NCBI RefSeq assembly: GCF_024171895.1
Contig: NZ_JAMTCQ010000008.1
Location: 248,001-312,000 of the forward strand
From: Prauserella halophila
Lineage (GTDB): Bacteria; Actinomycetota; Actinomycetes; Mycobacteriales; Pseudonocardiaceae
DNA length: 64,000 nucleotides
Reading direction: 5' to 3'
Position numbers and translations under genes: made by a program. This document shows, one piece after another, positions 1 to 8,832 of the stretch; the first letter of the stretch is position 1; every line of letters begins with the position of its first letter. The notes beneath the pieces are model-generated. The model saw nothing but the letters and a program-made list of their open reading frames with translations. It was not told the origin of the DNA and searched no databases.

Positions 1-2713
1 TGCGGGCCGGGCTGGCCTGCTGGCCGTAGAGCAGGTTCGGCATCGGCGACTCGTGCGGTTCGTAGTGCGTCGGCAGCGGACCGTCGACGACACCGCTCGG
101 TGCGAACAACCACGCCTTGCCGTCGGCCTGCATGATGAACGGATCGTCACCGGCGAGTGCGCCGGGACCCGCCTCGCCGTACTCCGGTTCGAACCCGGGC
201 GGGGTCGTCGCCGGGAAGTCCGGCACGTCGTGGCCGGTCCACTCGCGGCGCTCGGCGTCCCACCAGACGAGCTTCTTGCGCTCGCTCCACGGCCTGCCCT
301 GTGGGTCGGCCGAGGCGCGGTTGTACAGCACCCGGCGGTTCGCGGGCCACGCCCAGCCCCATTCGAGCGCCGTCTCGTCCTGCTCGGTCCGCGCGGTGCG
401 GTTGCGGGCGCGGTTGACCCCGCCCGCGTAGACGCCGCTGTAGATCCAGCAGCCCGACGCCGTCGTGCCGTCGGAGCGCAGCTGCAGGTAGCTGTCGAGC
501 AGTTCGCCCGTGGTCAGGTCCACGCCGTTGATGCGGCGCAGCACGTCGTCGGCCGACGGTTCCGGGAACTCACCGTCGCCCTCGGTCCGGTAGTCCCACG
601 CCAGGTCCAACAGCGGCCGGTCACGGTCGTCGGCCGATCCGGCGAGCGTGCGCTGCAGCAGCCGGCCCAGGTGGTAGATGAACCACAGCTCCGAACGCTG
701 ATCCCCGCGCGGTGCGACGGCGCGGTCGCGCCACTGCAGCATCCGCTGGGTCTGGGTGAACGTGCCCTCCTTCTCCACGTGCGAGGCGGCGGGGAAGAAG
801 AACACCTCGGTGCGGCACTGTTCCGGAATGATCTCGCCGGTCTCGATCTCGGGCGCGTTGCGCCAGAACTCGGCGCTCTCGATCATCGTCAGGTCACGCA
901 CGACGAGCCAGTCGAGGTTGGCCATGCCGAGCCGCTGCAGCCGCCCGTGCGCCGAGCCGACCGCCGGGTTCTGCCCGAGCAGGAAGTAGCCGAACACCTT
1001 CCCGTCGATCATGTCCATCACGGTGCGGTAGGTGCCGTGATCACCGTCGATGCGCGGCAGGTGGTCGAAGGCGTAGTCGTTCTCCTCCGTGGCCGCCTCG
1101 CCCCAGTATTCCTTGAGCAGCGAGACGAGGTAGTCGTCGGCGTGGTGCCAGTACCCCTTCTGGTGGGTGCCGCGGATCGACTCGACGTAGTCGGCTTTGC
1201 CCGCGTGCCGGGCGTCCGGCATGGGCAGGTACCCGGGCAGCAGGTTGTACAGCGTGGGGATGTCGGTGGAGCCCTGGATGCTCGCGTGCCCGCGCAGCGC
1301 CAGCACTCCCCCGCCGGGCCTGCCGATGTTGCCGAGCAGCAGCTGGATGATCGCTCCCGCGCGGATGTACTGGGCACCCATCGAATGCTGGGTCCAGCCG
1401 ACGCTGTAGACCAGCGCCGCGGTGTGCTCCCGCCCGGAGGCACTCGTCCACGCCCGGCACACCTCGAGGAAGTCCTCGCGGGAGACGCCGCAGATCCGCT
1501 CCACCATCTCCGGCGTGTACCGCGAGAAGTGGCGCTTGAGGACCTGGAAGACGCAGCGCGGGTGCCGGAGTGTCTCGTCGGTCGCGATGCCCGTACCGCT
1601 TTCGAGCTTCGGCCCGCCCGAACCGTGCTGCTCGCCCGCGGACTGCTCCCGGTGCCGGTGACCCTCGACCGCGTTCGCCGGGAAGCCGTTCTCGTACTGC
1701 CACGTGGACGTGTCGTACGTGCCCGTCTCCGGGTCGTAGCCCGAGAACAGCCCGTCGAGGTCCTCCGTGTCGGCGAACTCCTCACTGACCAGGAACGACG
1801 CGTTCGTGTAGGCCTGTACGTACTCCCGGAAGTCCAAATCGTTCGACAGGATGTGGTTGATCACCCCGCCGAGCAGCGCGATGTCCGAGCCGGCCCGCAG
1901 CGGGACGTGCTTGTCCGCGAGCGCGCTGGTCCGCGTGAACCGCGGGTCGATGTGCAGCACCCTGGCCCCGCGCGCCTTGGCCTCCATGACCCACTGGAAA
2001 CCCACCGGATGGGCCTCGGCCATGTTCGAACCCATGATGACGACGCAGTCGGCATTGGCCAGGTCCTGCTGATAGTCCGTCGCGCCACCGCGACCGAAGG
2101 AGGCTCCCAGACCGGGAACCGTGGCGGAGTGTCAAATCCGCGCCTGGTTCTCGATCTGCACCGCGCCGAGGGCCGTGAAGAGCTTCTTGATCAGATAGTT
2201 CTCTTCGTTGTCGAGCGTCGCCCCGCCGAGGCTGGCGATGCCCTGCGTCCGCCGGAGCGGATTGCCGTCGGCGTCGGTCTCCTGCCAGCCCTTGCGGCGG
2301 GCGTCCAGCACGCGGTCGGTGAGCATGTCCATCGCCGTCGGCAGGTCCAGTTCCTGCCACTCGGTGCCGTACGCGGGCCGGTACAGCACCCGCTCCTCGC
2401 GGTGCTCACCGGTGACGAGCTGTTTACTGGCCGAACCCTTCGGACACAACCGCCCGCGCGAGACCGGACTGTCCGGGTTGCCTTCGATCTGCAGCACGTG
2501 CTCGCCCGTGTCGTCGCTGCCGACGTAGACGTGCTGGGCGCAGCCGACCGCGCAGTACGGGCAGACCGAGCCCGCCACCCGGTCGGCATCGGCGGTGCGG
2601 GGTTGCCGCTCGCGGGACTGCGCCGATGCGGCGGCGTCCCCTCTGCCGAGCCGGTCGGCGCCCGTGAGCTGGCGATACACCGGCCACGACCGGATCCACT
2701 CCCGCACACCCAT
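1..2713 (-). CDS. fdh: Formate dehydrogenase alpha subunit, selenocysteine-containing (partial)
   Basis: Large catalytic subunit of a molybdenum/tungsten bis-MGD formate dehydrogenase (FDH-N/FDH-O type) oxidising formate to CO2. The N-terminus has the [4Fe-4S] motif CPYCAVGC with the fourth Cys in RLCPKG. Reading is continuous to the left edge except for one TGA at 2132-2134 (residue 194), lying in NQARI-U-HSATV exactly where FDH-N carries selenocysteine; downstream EAHPVGFQWVMEAKARG and DPRFTRTSALADK match the family, and HYEPHESPMPN lies close to the window edge. Start ATG 2713 follows GGAGGAC. About 904 residues are inside the window; full family members are about 1000. No twin-arginine signal is visible, unlike E. 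coli FDH-N, so a cytoplasmic-side location is inferred. Gene callers that stop at TGA would break it in two. Confidence 0.93.
2102..2134 (-). promoter_or_regulatory. UGA selenocysteine codon and bacterial SECIS hairpin
   Basis: The UGA (2134-2132) is followed by 11 nt and then GGUUCCC-GGUCU-GGGAGCC (2120-2102), a 7-bp stem with a GGUCU apical loop. From memory of E. coli fdhF, spacing and loop sequence are the same, and that loop is the SelB-binding determinant. This supports readthrough as Sec rather than a nonsense mutation. Confidence 0.88.
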
Positions 2714-2786
2714 GGACGTCCTCCACTCGCCTCGTCGCGTACACGTCACCGTACCGCTCGCGGGCGGGTCCGTCAGCGCGCGACGA

Positions 2787-3677
2787 TCACGCCAGCCCGC
2801 GGATCACCCGGGCGGGCTGCTTGTCCCCGCGGATCGCCGACACCACGTCGAGCGCCTGGCACGTCTCGGCCACGTTGTGCGCGCGGAACACCGCTGCACC
2901 CTGCCAGGCGCACACGGCGGTCGCGGCCAGCGTGCCCGGCAGCCGCTCACCCACCGCGCGGTCGAGCGTCTCGCCGATGAAGTCCTTGTTGGACAGTGCC
3001 ACCAGCACCGGCCACCCGGTGTCGACCAGCCGCCCCAGCTCCCGGGTGAGCGCGAGCGAATGCCACGTGTTCTTGCCGAAGTCGTGCGTGGGGTCGACCA
3101 GCAGCCCCTCGGCAGGAACGCCGATGCGGACCAGGTCCTCGGCGCGGCGCGTCACCTCGGCGATCACGTCGGCCACGACGTCGGGATAGTGCACCCGATG
3201 CGGCCGGGTGCGCGGCACCGCGCCACCGGTGTGGGAACAGACGTAGCCGGCGCCGAACTCGGCGGCGACCTCCGACAGTCCCGGGTCGGCGCCGGCCCAG
3301 GTGTCGTTGAGCAGGTCCGCACCTTCCTCGCAGGCGAGCCTGCCGACCTCACGGCGCCAGGTGTCGACGCTGATCACCGCATGCGGGAACCGCTGCCGCA
3401 GCCGCGCCACGAACGGGACCACGCGCCGCCGTTCCTCGTCGACGTCGACGTCCGCACCGGGGCCCGCCTTCACCCCGCCCACGTCGATGATGTCCGCGCC
3501 GTCGTCGAGCGCCTGCTCGGCCGCGGCGAGGGCCTCGTCGGCGGCGTAGGTGGCGCCGCGGTCGTAGAACGAGTCGGGCGTGCGGTTCACGATGGCCATG
3601 ACCAATGGCCGGTCCCGACGCATCGCCCGGCCGCGGAAGCGGATCACGGATCCTGCGGAATTCTCACCGGTCTGCAC
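2787..3677 (-). CDS. folP2: Dihydropteroate synthase-like protein (FolP2 type)
   Basis: TIM-barrel pterin-binding protein of the dihydropteroate synthase family. MAIVNRTPDSFYDRG, DIIDVGGVKAGPG, SVDTWR, NDTW and DPTHDFGKNT are visible, and the C-terminus ends in RVIRGLA. The pattern VNRTPDSF with GGVKAGPG resembles mycobacterial FolP2, which is reported to lack normal DHPS activity, so folate synthesis should not be assumed. About 296 aa from GTG 3677; an internal ATG at 3623 is an alternative and neither has a strong Shine-Dalgarno, so the start is uncertain. It lies 73 bp upstream of the formate dehydrogenase on the same strand and may be co-transcribed with it. Confidence 0.85.
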   Translation of the reverse strand: MQTGENSAGSVIRFRGRAMRRDRPLVMAIVNRTPDSFYDRGATYAADEALAAAEQALDDGADIIDVGGVKAGPGADVDVDEERRRVVPFVARLRQRFPHAVISVDTWRREVGRLACEEGADLLNDTWAGADPGLSEVAAEFGAGYVCSHTGGAVPRTRPHRVHYPDVVADVIAEVTRRAEDLVRIGVPAEGLLVDPTHDFGKNTWHSLALTRELGRLVDTGWPVLVALSNKDFIGETLDRAVGERLPGTLAATAVCAWQGAAVFRAHNVAETCQALDVVSAIRGDKQPARVIRGLA

Positions 3678-3800
3678 ACCCCCAACGTATCGGTTCCCGC
3701 CGCCGGTCCCGGCCCGCGCGGGCGGGGCCGGGCCGTCGGACCTCACCGGCACCGGGCCGGACGGCCAGATCCCACCGGCACCCGGGGCCGGACGCACGCG

Positions 3801-3818
3801 CCGTGCCCGTCGGCACGG
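3801..3818 (-). terminator. Weak hairpin downstream of the aldolase gene
   Basis: CCGTGCC-CGTC-GGCACGG forms a 7-bp stem with a 4-nt loop in the 179-bp gap after the aldolase stop codon. There is no T-run, as is common in GC-rich actinomycetes, so this is only a candidate terminator. Confidence 0.3.
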
Positions 3819-3856
3819 GTGACGGCCGGGTCCGCTTTCCGCGGGAGCGCGGAGAA

Positions 3857-4492
3857 TCAGGCGTGGTGCAACATGTGATACGCCTCGGCGGGAAACGCCG
3901 TCCCGGTGTCCCCGACAGCCAGGGCCCGGTAGGTCGCGATGGCGGCTTCCTCCAGGTTCATGGCGCGGCGGAACGCCATACCGACATCGGGCCCCACCGC
4001 CGAACACCCGTGGTGGCCCAGGATCACGCAGTCGTGGACCTTGGCCTCGGCCGCAGCCCGGTCGGCCAGTTCGTCGGACCCGTTGGGATAGTAGTCGGTG
4101 CGCCCGACCGACCTGACGTACACGGCGTGGTCCAATGTGAACAGCCGGACGGGGTGACCGAGGGCATCCACGAGTACGGCGTGCTGCGGATGGATGTGCA
4201 CCACCGCGTTCACGTCCTCCCGCACCCGGTAGGTGCGCTGGTGCAGCTTCCACTCGCTCGACGGCGACGGGTGCCCGCCGACGACCTCGCCGTCGAGGTC
4301 CATTCTGGTGAAATCGCCGGGTTCGAGCCGATCGAGCCAGGTTCCGGACGCGGTCATCACGAACTCGCCGGAGCCGGGAAGCCGGGCGGAGAGGTTGCCG
4401 CCGCTCGCGAGCACGAGCCCGCGTTCGACGGCCATCCGGCCGACGTCGATGAGTTGCTCGACCAGTTCGTCGACCGTTCTCGCCTGCTTCAT
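3857..4492 (-). CDS. Class II aldolase/adducin family protein
   Basis: Zinc-dependent sugar-phosphate aldolase or epimerase of the fuculose-1-phosphate aldolase/ribulose-5-phosphate 4-epimerase family, 211 aa, full length. SGGNLSARLPG (N-terminal substrate loop), HIHPQH and GHHGCSAVGPD supply the expected metal-binding histidines. Start ATG 4492 follows AAGGAG and overlaps the stop of the SorC regulator by 4 bp (ATGA), so it is translationally coupled to it. It probably performs the carbon-carbon cleavage step for the product of the divergent FGGY kinase and dehydrogenase; the actual sugar cannot be read from sequence. Confidence 0.88.
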   Translation of the reverse strand: MKQARTVDELVEQLIDVGRMAVERGLVLASGGNLSARLPGSGEFVMTASGTWLDRLEPGDFTRMDLDGEVVGGHPSPSSEWKLHQRTYRVREDVNAVVHIHPQHAVLVDALGHPVRLFTLDHAVYVRSVGRTDYYPNGSDELADRAAAEAKVHDCVILGHHGCSAVGPDVGMAFRRAMNLEEAAIATYRALAVGDTGTAFPAEAYHMLHHA

Positions 4493-5475
4493 GACCCACT
4501 CCTTCTGTTCCGGGGTTGCCTGTTCTCCGCCGGCCGGTTGCCTGCTGCCGGGTCCACGAGCTCGGCCGCAGTCTCGGCGTCGGTCACGACCATGTTCATC
4601 AGGCCGGCGCGCAACGCAGTTTCCAGTGCGCGCACCTTGTGCGGACCGAACGAGATCGCCACTCGGTGCGGAATCGCCGACAGCTGTTCGAGCGAGAGCC
4701 CGACCACCCGCTCGTCCACGTCGCCGGAGACGGCCCGTCCCGCGTCGTCGAAGAACCGGGCCGAGATGTCGCCGAGGGCGCCGGCGGCCGTCAGCTGGCG
4801 CTGTTCGGCCGGGGCGAGCTCGTCGATGAGGAGCCCCGCGCGCGGCTCCATGCCGCCGACGCCCGCAATCAGCAGGTCGGCGTCGGCGGCGCGGCGCATC
4901 GTCTCCTGCACGCCGGGATCGGAGCGGAACGCAGCGGCCGTCTCGGGCGACGAGGCCAGGATCGGCGCCGGCAGGTGGTAGGTCCGCGCACCGAAGGCCG
5001 AGCCGAGTCGCAGCGCCACCTCGTGCGGGTTCCTGCCGCGTGAGATGCCGCCCCAGCTGCCCGCCAGCGGGACGAATCCCAGTTCCGGTGCCGGGTCGGC
5101 GTGCACGTGCGCCGCGGTGGCCGCCACGCTGGACGACAGCCCCACCGCGACGGTTCCCGACGTCGGCACGAGCACGCGCAGGCATTCCGCCCCGGCCATG
5201 CCGACCGACTCGGTGGTGCGCCCCTCGTCGGCGAAGCTCGGGGCGATCCACACCTGTTGCAGCCCGAACCGGCCGACGAGCGCGGCCTCCAGGTCGCCGA
5301 ACGGGCTGGCCGAACTGTGGATCGTGATCTCGACGATCCCCGAGCGGCGCGCATCGGCGAGCAGCCGTGTCACCTTCACCCTGGACAGTCCGAGCAGGTC
5401 GCCGATCTCCTGGTGAGTCATGCCGTGCTGGTAGTGCAGGCGGGCGACGCGGCCCTGTAGTTCTCGCGACTCCAT
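4489..5475 (-). CDS. SorC/DeoR-type sugar-binding transcriptional regulator
   Basis: 328-aa regulator with an N-terminal helix-turn-helix (HQEIGDLLGLSRVKVTRLLADA, residues about 20-42) followed by the SorC sugar-phosphate-binding domain (VPLAGSWGG, ADLLIAGVGG, ISFGPHKVRALETALRAGLMNMVVTD). SorC proteins respond to phosphorylated sugars. ATG 5475 is chosen because the HTH starts shortly after it; upstream in-frame sequence is unconserved and contains the promoter-like inverted repeat. It lies 155 bp downstream of the MFS gene on the same strand and overlaps the aldolase start by 4 bp. It probably controls the whole 3.9-9.8 kb locus through the TGAAC palindromes described separately. Confidence 0.9.
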   Translation of the reverse strand: MESRELQGRVARLHYQHGMTHQEIGDLLGLSRVKVTRLLADARRSGIVEITIHSSASPFGDLEAALVGRFGLQQVWIAPSFADEGRTTESVGMAGAECLRVLVPTSGTVAVGLSSSVAATAAHVHADPAPELGFVPLAGSWGGISRGRNPHEVALRLGSAFGARTYHLPAPILASSPETAAAFRSDPGVQETMRRAADADLLIAGVGGMEPRAGLLIDELAPAEQRQLTAAGALGDISARFFDDAGRAVSGDVDERVVGLSLEQLSAIPHRVAISFGPHKVRALETALRAGLMNMVVTDAETAAELVDPAAGNRPAENRQPRNRRSGS

Positions 5476-5477
5476 GC

Positions 5478-5515
5478 CGTGAACATCCGTTCTTATGTAT
5501 GACCCTACGTTCACG
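5478..5515 (-). promoter_or_regulatory. Putative SorC autoregulatory operator/promoter
   Basis: Arms CGTGAAC (5478-5484) and GTTCACG (5509-5515) form an inverted repeat just 5' of the regulator. Inside it, TGAACATCCGTTCT (5480-5493) resembles the two palindromes in the MFS/kinase promoter region. AT-rich bases in the middle (CATACATAAG on the minus strand) could be a -10 box. Confidence 0.5.
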
Positions 5516-5630
5516 CCATCCTGCCGTGCCGGCCCGAGCGCCGTCGACCGCCACCCCCGCGTGTCGCACGCACCGGCACCCGGCTCCCGCTTCGGCGACA
5601 CGCCGGTCACCGCGGTCGCACCGGCGGCGC

Positions 5631-6950
5631 TCACGACGTCGCCACCTCGTCGCGACCGGACGACCCCTCCGCATCAGCCGGCTCCTCCGCACCGGACGAC
5701 ACGGCCTCCGGTGCGCGCAGGCCGAAGGTGAGCGCGATCCCGACCGCGTAGAGCCCGGCGAGCAGCCACATCATGCCGCCGACGCCGAACGGCCCGAGGA
5801 ACGCACGGGCCAGCAGCGGACCGGTCGCGTTGCTCAGCCCGGCACCGAGGTTCAGGATCGCGACCGCCGCGGCCTTCTGCGTCGGAGCCAGCAGCGGAAC
5901 GATCGCACTGAGCGGCACGTAGGCAGCCATCGCGAGCCCGAGCAGGATCGCCGCGATCATGGCCACGGGGAAGTTGGGCCCGAGCCACTCGGGCAGGTAG
6001 TACATGGCGAGCACGGTGATCACGCAGCCCAGTCCGCCGAACCACGCCACGACGTTCACCGGGCCGATCCGGTCACCGAGGTATCCGGCCAGCACGTTGC
6101 CGATGATGTTGGCGAAGAGCATCGTGCCCCAGATCGTCTGCCACTGCGGCAGCGAGAACCCCACCTCGTTGACCATGTGCGAGGCGAGGAACACGGGGAA
6201 CGCGTAGAAGCACAGCGTGTTGATGATCCGCACGGCACCGCCGATGCCGACCTTCGGATGCGTGCGCACGACCGTGAGCCCCCGGGTCACCTGCCGCAGA
6301 TTCGCCCACGCGCCGGCCTGTGCCTCGTGCCGCCGGGTGCGCACGAGGAAGAGCACGATCACGCCGCCCGCCGCGACGAACGCCAGCGACAGCCACATGG
6401 TCGCCAGCTCCCCGACAAGCGGAATGACCGCACCGGCGAAGTAGGAGCTGAGCACGCCGAGCCCGGCGGTGGAGGCGAACCAGTACCACCCGACGGCCCT
6501 GCCGATCACGGCCTTGGGCGTGTCCATGGTGACCCAGACCAGAAACCCGTACGCGAAGAACGGATACCCGAACCCGCGAACGCCGTAGGAGAGCAGCATG
6601 ACCTCGTAGTTGCCCGCGACGACGCCGAACCCGAGGAAGACGACCTCGAACACGACCCACACGGTGAAGCCGATGAGCATCACGCGCCGCGGGCCCCACG
6701 CTTCGGCGAGCGCTCCGGCGAGCCATGCGGCGACCGCGACGACGACACCGTAGACGCTGATCAGCGTCGCCACTCCGGCGGCGCCGAATCCCCGGGACTC
6801 CAGATACGGCCCCAGGAAGCCGAGTTCGATCCCGTCACCGACCATGAACAGCAGAAGCGCGAGGTATCCCCAGGCCAGCGACCGGACGATGCCCTGCCGT
6901 TCCAGCCAGCCTGCGAAGCCCGTGCGTGGTTCCCCGGTCACCTCTGCCAT
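5631..6950 (-). CDS. MFS transporter, polyol/sugar permease-like
   Basis: 439-aa major facilitator with about 12 hydrophobic segments and the GDGIELGFLGPYLESRG first helix seen in RbtT/DalT/CsbX-type polyol permeases (family assignment from memory). The end of TM2 and following loop contain LAEAWGPRRV, a variant of the MFS loop motif. The C-terminal tail is acidic. ATG 6950 sits 8 nt after AAAGGAG; an adjacent GTG at 6953 is equally possible. It is divergent from the FGGY kinase and upstream of the SorC regulator, so it is the likely importer of the locus substrate. Confidence 0.85.
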   Translation of the reverse strand: MAEVTGEPRTGFAGWLERQGIVRSLAWGYLALLLFMVGDGIELGFLGPYLESRGFGAAGVATLISVYGVVVAVAAWLAGALAEAWGPRRVMLIGFTVWVVFEVVFLGFGVVAGNYEVMLLSYGVRGFGYPFFAYGFLVWVTMDTPKAVIGRAVGWYWFASTAGLGVLSSYFAGAVIPLVGELATMWLSLAFVAAGGVIVLFLVRTRRHEAQAGAWANLRQVTRGLTVVRTHPKVGIGGAVRIINTLCFYAFPVFLASHMVNEVGFSLPQWQTIWGTMLFANIIGNVLAGYLGDRIGPVNVVAWFGGLGCVITVLAMYYLPEWLGPNFPVAMIAAILLGLAMAAYVPLSAIVPLLAPTQKAAAVAILNLGAGLSNATGPLLARAFLGPFGVGGMMWLLAGLYAVGIALTFGLRAPEAVSSGAEEPADAEGSSGRDEVATS

Positions 6951-6974
6951 CACGAACTCTCCTTTGAGCTCCGG

Positions 6975-6990
6975 ATGAACATTTGTTCAT
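6975..6990. promoter_or_regulatory. 16-bp perfect operator palindrome
   Basis: ATGAACA-TT-TGTTCAT is a dyad with 7-bp arms, 25 bp upstream of the MFS start in the 304-bp divergent MFS/kinase promoter region. AT-rich against a very GC-rich background. Proposed SorC operator. Confidence 0.6.
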
Positions 6991-7108
6991 TCCCGTGCAC
7001 TTGCGATCGGCAGCGTGACCCGAGCGCGGACCGCTGTCAAGTGACCCCGAACGAGTTGACCTCCGGAGGCCTCACGTCGTAGCGTGACTGAACTACGGAC
7101 CAGGTACG

Positions 7109-7122
7109 TGAACCAATGTTCA
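7109..7122. promoter_or_regulatory. Second TGAAC-type operator
   Basis: TGAACCAATGTTCA matches the palindrome at 6975-6990 in both outer arms and the same 14-bp frame. It lies on the kinase side of the divergent region, so one site may serve each promoter. Confidence 0.5.
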
Positions 7123-7254
7123 ACACCAGTTCGCGGAGACCACCGGTTCGCGGAGTGGGTTCACCGGGTGGGATGTACCGGTGGGAAACGACCTGGTTCG
7201 ACCGGAGCACGTTCGACCGGACGTGCTCCACCGAGTGCGTTCACTGGAGAGCGG

Positions 7255-8832
7255 ATGAGTCAACCCCCGGTCGCCGTGGTCGGCATCGACGCGGGAACCA
7301 CGGCCGTCAAGGCCACCGTGCTCACCACCGACGGCGCGGAACTCGCCACAGCCCGGACCCCGGTGCACGTCGCCCGGCCCGGTCCGGCCCAGGCGGAGCA
7401 ATCGATGAACGAGTTGTGGCACGCCGTGGTCCGCACCGTGCGGGAGGCCCTGGATGCGGCCGGCGACGTCGATGTCGCCGCCGCAGGCGTCACCGGGCAG
7501 GGCGACGGGGTGTGGCTGCTCGACGAGCGCTACGAGCCGGTGGGACCCGCGATCCTCTGGCTCGACGGCCGAGCCGCCGACCGGGTGCGCGCCTGGGAAC
7601 ACGACGGACGAGCGGCGGCGATCCGCCGAGCCACCGGCTCCACCCTCTTCCCCGGCGCGCTGCCGGTGTTGCTGGAGGAACTCGAGGCGACCCGGCCGGA
7701 ACTGCTCCGCCGGGCACGCCACCACGCGAACTGCAAGGACTGGATCCGGCTGCAGCTGACCGGCGTACTGACGACCGACGCCTCCGAGGCCTCGCGCACC
7801 TATGTCGACCCGGCCACCGGCACCTACTCCGACGAACTCATCGACGCGCTGGGGCACCGCAGGTTCGCCGAGCTGCTGCCACCCGTCGAGGCGGCCGGCT
7901 CGCACCGGCCGCTCACCGCGGCCGCCGCCGGCACATTGGGCCTGCCGGCGGGCATCCCCGTCGTGACGGGCCTGGTCGACACCGCCGCCGGCGGCGCGGG
8001 GCTCGGCGTGAGCACCCCGGGCCAGTCCTACGCCATCATCGGCACGACCGCCTTCCTCGGCACCGTGCACGCGACGCGAGCGGACGTCGGCACCGACGTC
8101 GGGATCACACTGGCCACCGGACCCGACGGTGCGGTGCTCGAATGCCTCTGCCCGATGTCGGGCACCCCGAACCTCGACTGGGTGCGCGACCTGCTCGGCC
8201 GAGGCGGGCAGAGCTGGGAATCGGTCGAGGCCGAGGCGCGTGCGGTCCCCGCGGGCGCAGGCGGCGTGCTGTACCTGCCCTACGGAGCCGAGGCCGGTGA
8301 GCGCGCCCCCTTCGCCGATCCGCACGCCTCGGCGAGCTGGCTGGGACTGTCCACCGAGACGACACCCGGTCAGCTGCTGCGGGCCGTGTACGAGGGAATC
8401 GCCTTCAGTCTGCGGGAGTGCCGGGAAGCGCTCGGTGTCGGCGGAACACTGCGCCTCTGCGGCGGAGCAGCCACCAGCGGACTGCTGTGCCAGATCCTCG
8501 CCGACATCACCGGATGCACGATCGAACGCGCCTCCGCCGCCGAACTCGGCGCGCGCGGGGTCGCCGCCCACGCACTCGCCGCGATCACCGGAACCGATGT
8601 CCCGGCGGCCGCCGCGCGGCTGCTCGGCGAACTCGACGTCTTCCGGCCCGACCCCGGCCTGCGCACCGCCTACGAGACCCGGTTCGCCGCGTTCGTCGCC
8701 GTCCGCGACGCGCTCCGTCCACATTGGCCCGACCTGCGCGGCCTGCGCGCCCTCGGCGACGAGCCGTCCTCCCCCGAGCGCACGTCCGCCGGGGACGAAC
8801 ACCCGCCGCCCACGCACAAGGAGCTTGCCTGA
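7255..8832 (+). CDS. FGGY-family carbohydrate kinase
   Basis: 525-aa sugar kinase with the ASKHA fold. GIDAGTTAVKAT is the phosphate-1 loop near the N-terminus, VTGQGDGVWLLD and CKDWIRLQLTG resemble erythritol kinase (EryA) and L-xylulokinase (LyxK), TGLVDTAAGG holds the likely catalytic Asp, and LRLCGGAATSGLLCQILADI is the adenosine motif. This suggests phosphorylation of a ketopentose or four- to five-carbon polyol/ketose; the exact substrate is unknown. ATG 7255 follows GGAGAG. It overlaps the next gene by TGATG, so the two are co-translated. Confidence 0.9.
   Translation: MSQPPVAVVGIDAGTTAVKATVLTTDGAELATARTPVHVARPGPAQAEQSMNELWHAVVRTVREALDAAGDVDVAAAGVTGQGDGVWLLDERYEPVGPAILWLDGRAADRVRAWEHDGRAAAIRRATGSTLFPGALPVLLEELEATRPELLRRARHHANCKDWIRLQLTGVLTTDASEASRTYVDPATGTYSDELIDALGHRRFAELLPPVEAAGSHRPLTAAAAGTLGLPAGIPVVTGLVDTAAGGAGLGVSTPGQSYAIIGTTAFLGTVHATRADVGTDVGITLATGPDGAVLECLCPMSGTPNLDWVRDLLGRGGQSWESVEAEARAVPAGAGGVLYLPYGAEAGERAPFADPHASASWLGLSTETTPGQLLRAVYEGIAFSLRECREALGVGGTLRLCGGAATSGLLCQILADITGCTIERASAAELGARGVAAHALAAITGTDVPAAAARLLGELDVFRPDPGLRTAYETRFAAFVAVRDALRPHWPDLRGLRALGDEPSSPERTSAGDEHPPPTHKELA

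Noticed and set aside
2132-2134. Nonsense mutation/pseudogene in formate dehydrogenase
   Set aside because: The stop sits exactly at the Sec position with a SECIS hairpin and the frame continues intact to the window edge.
53-2980. A long plus-strand open frame opposite the formate dehydrogenase
   Set aside because: Its protein is Arg/Pro/Val-rich without motifs; it is a mirror frame of the GC-rich coding strand.
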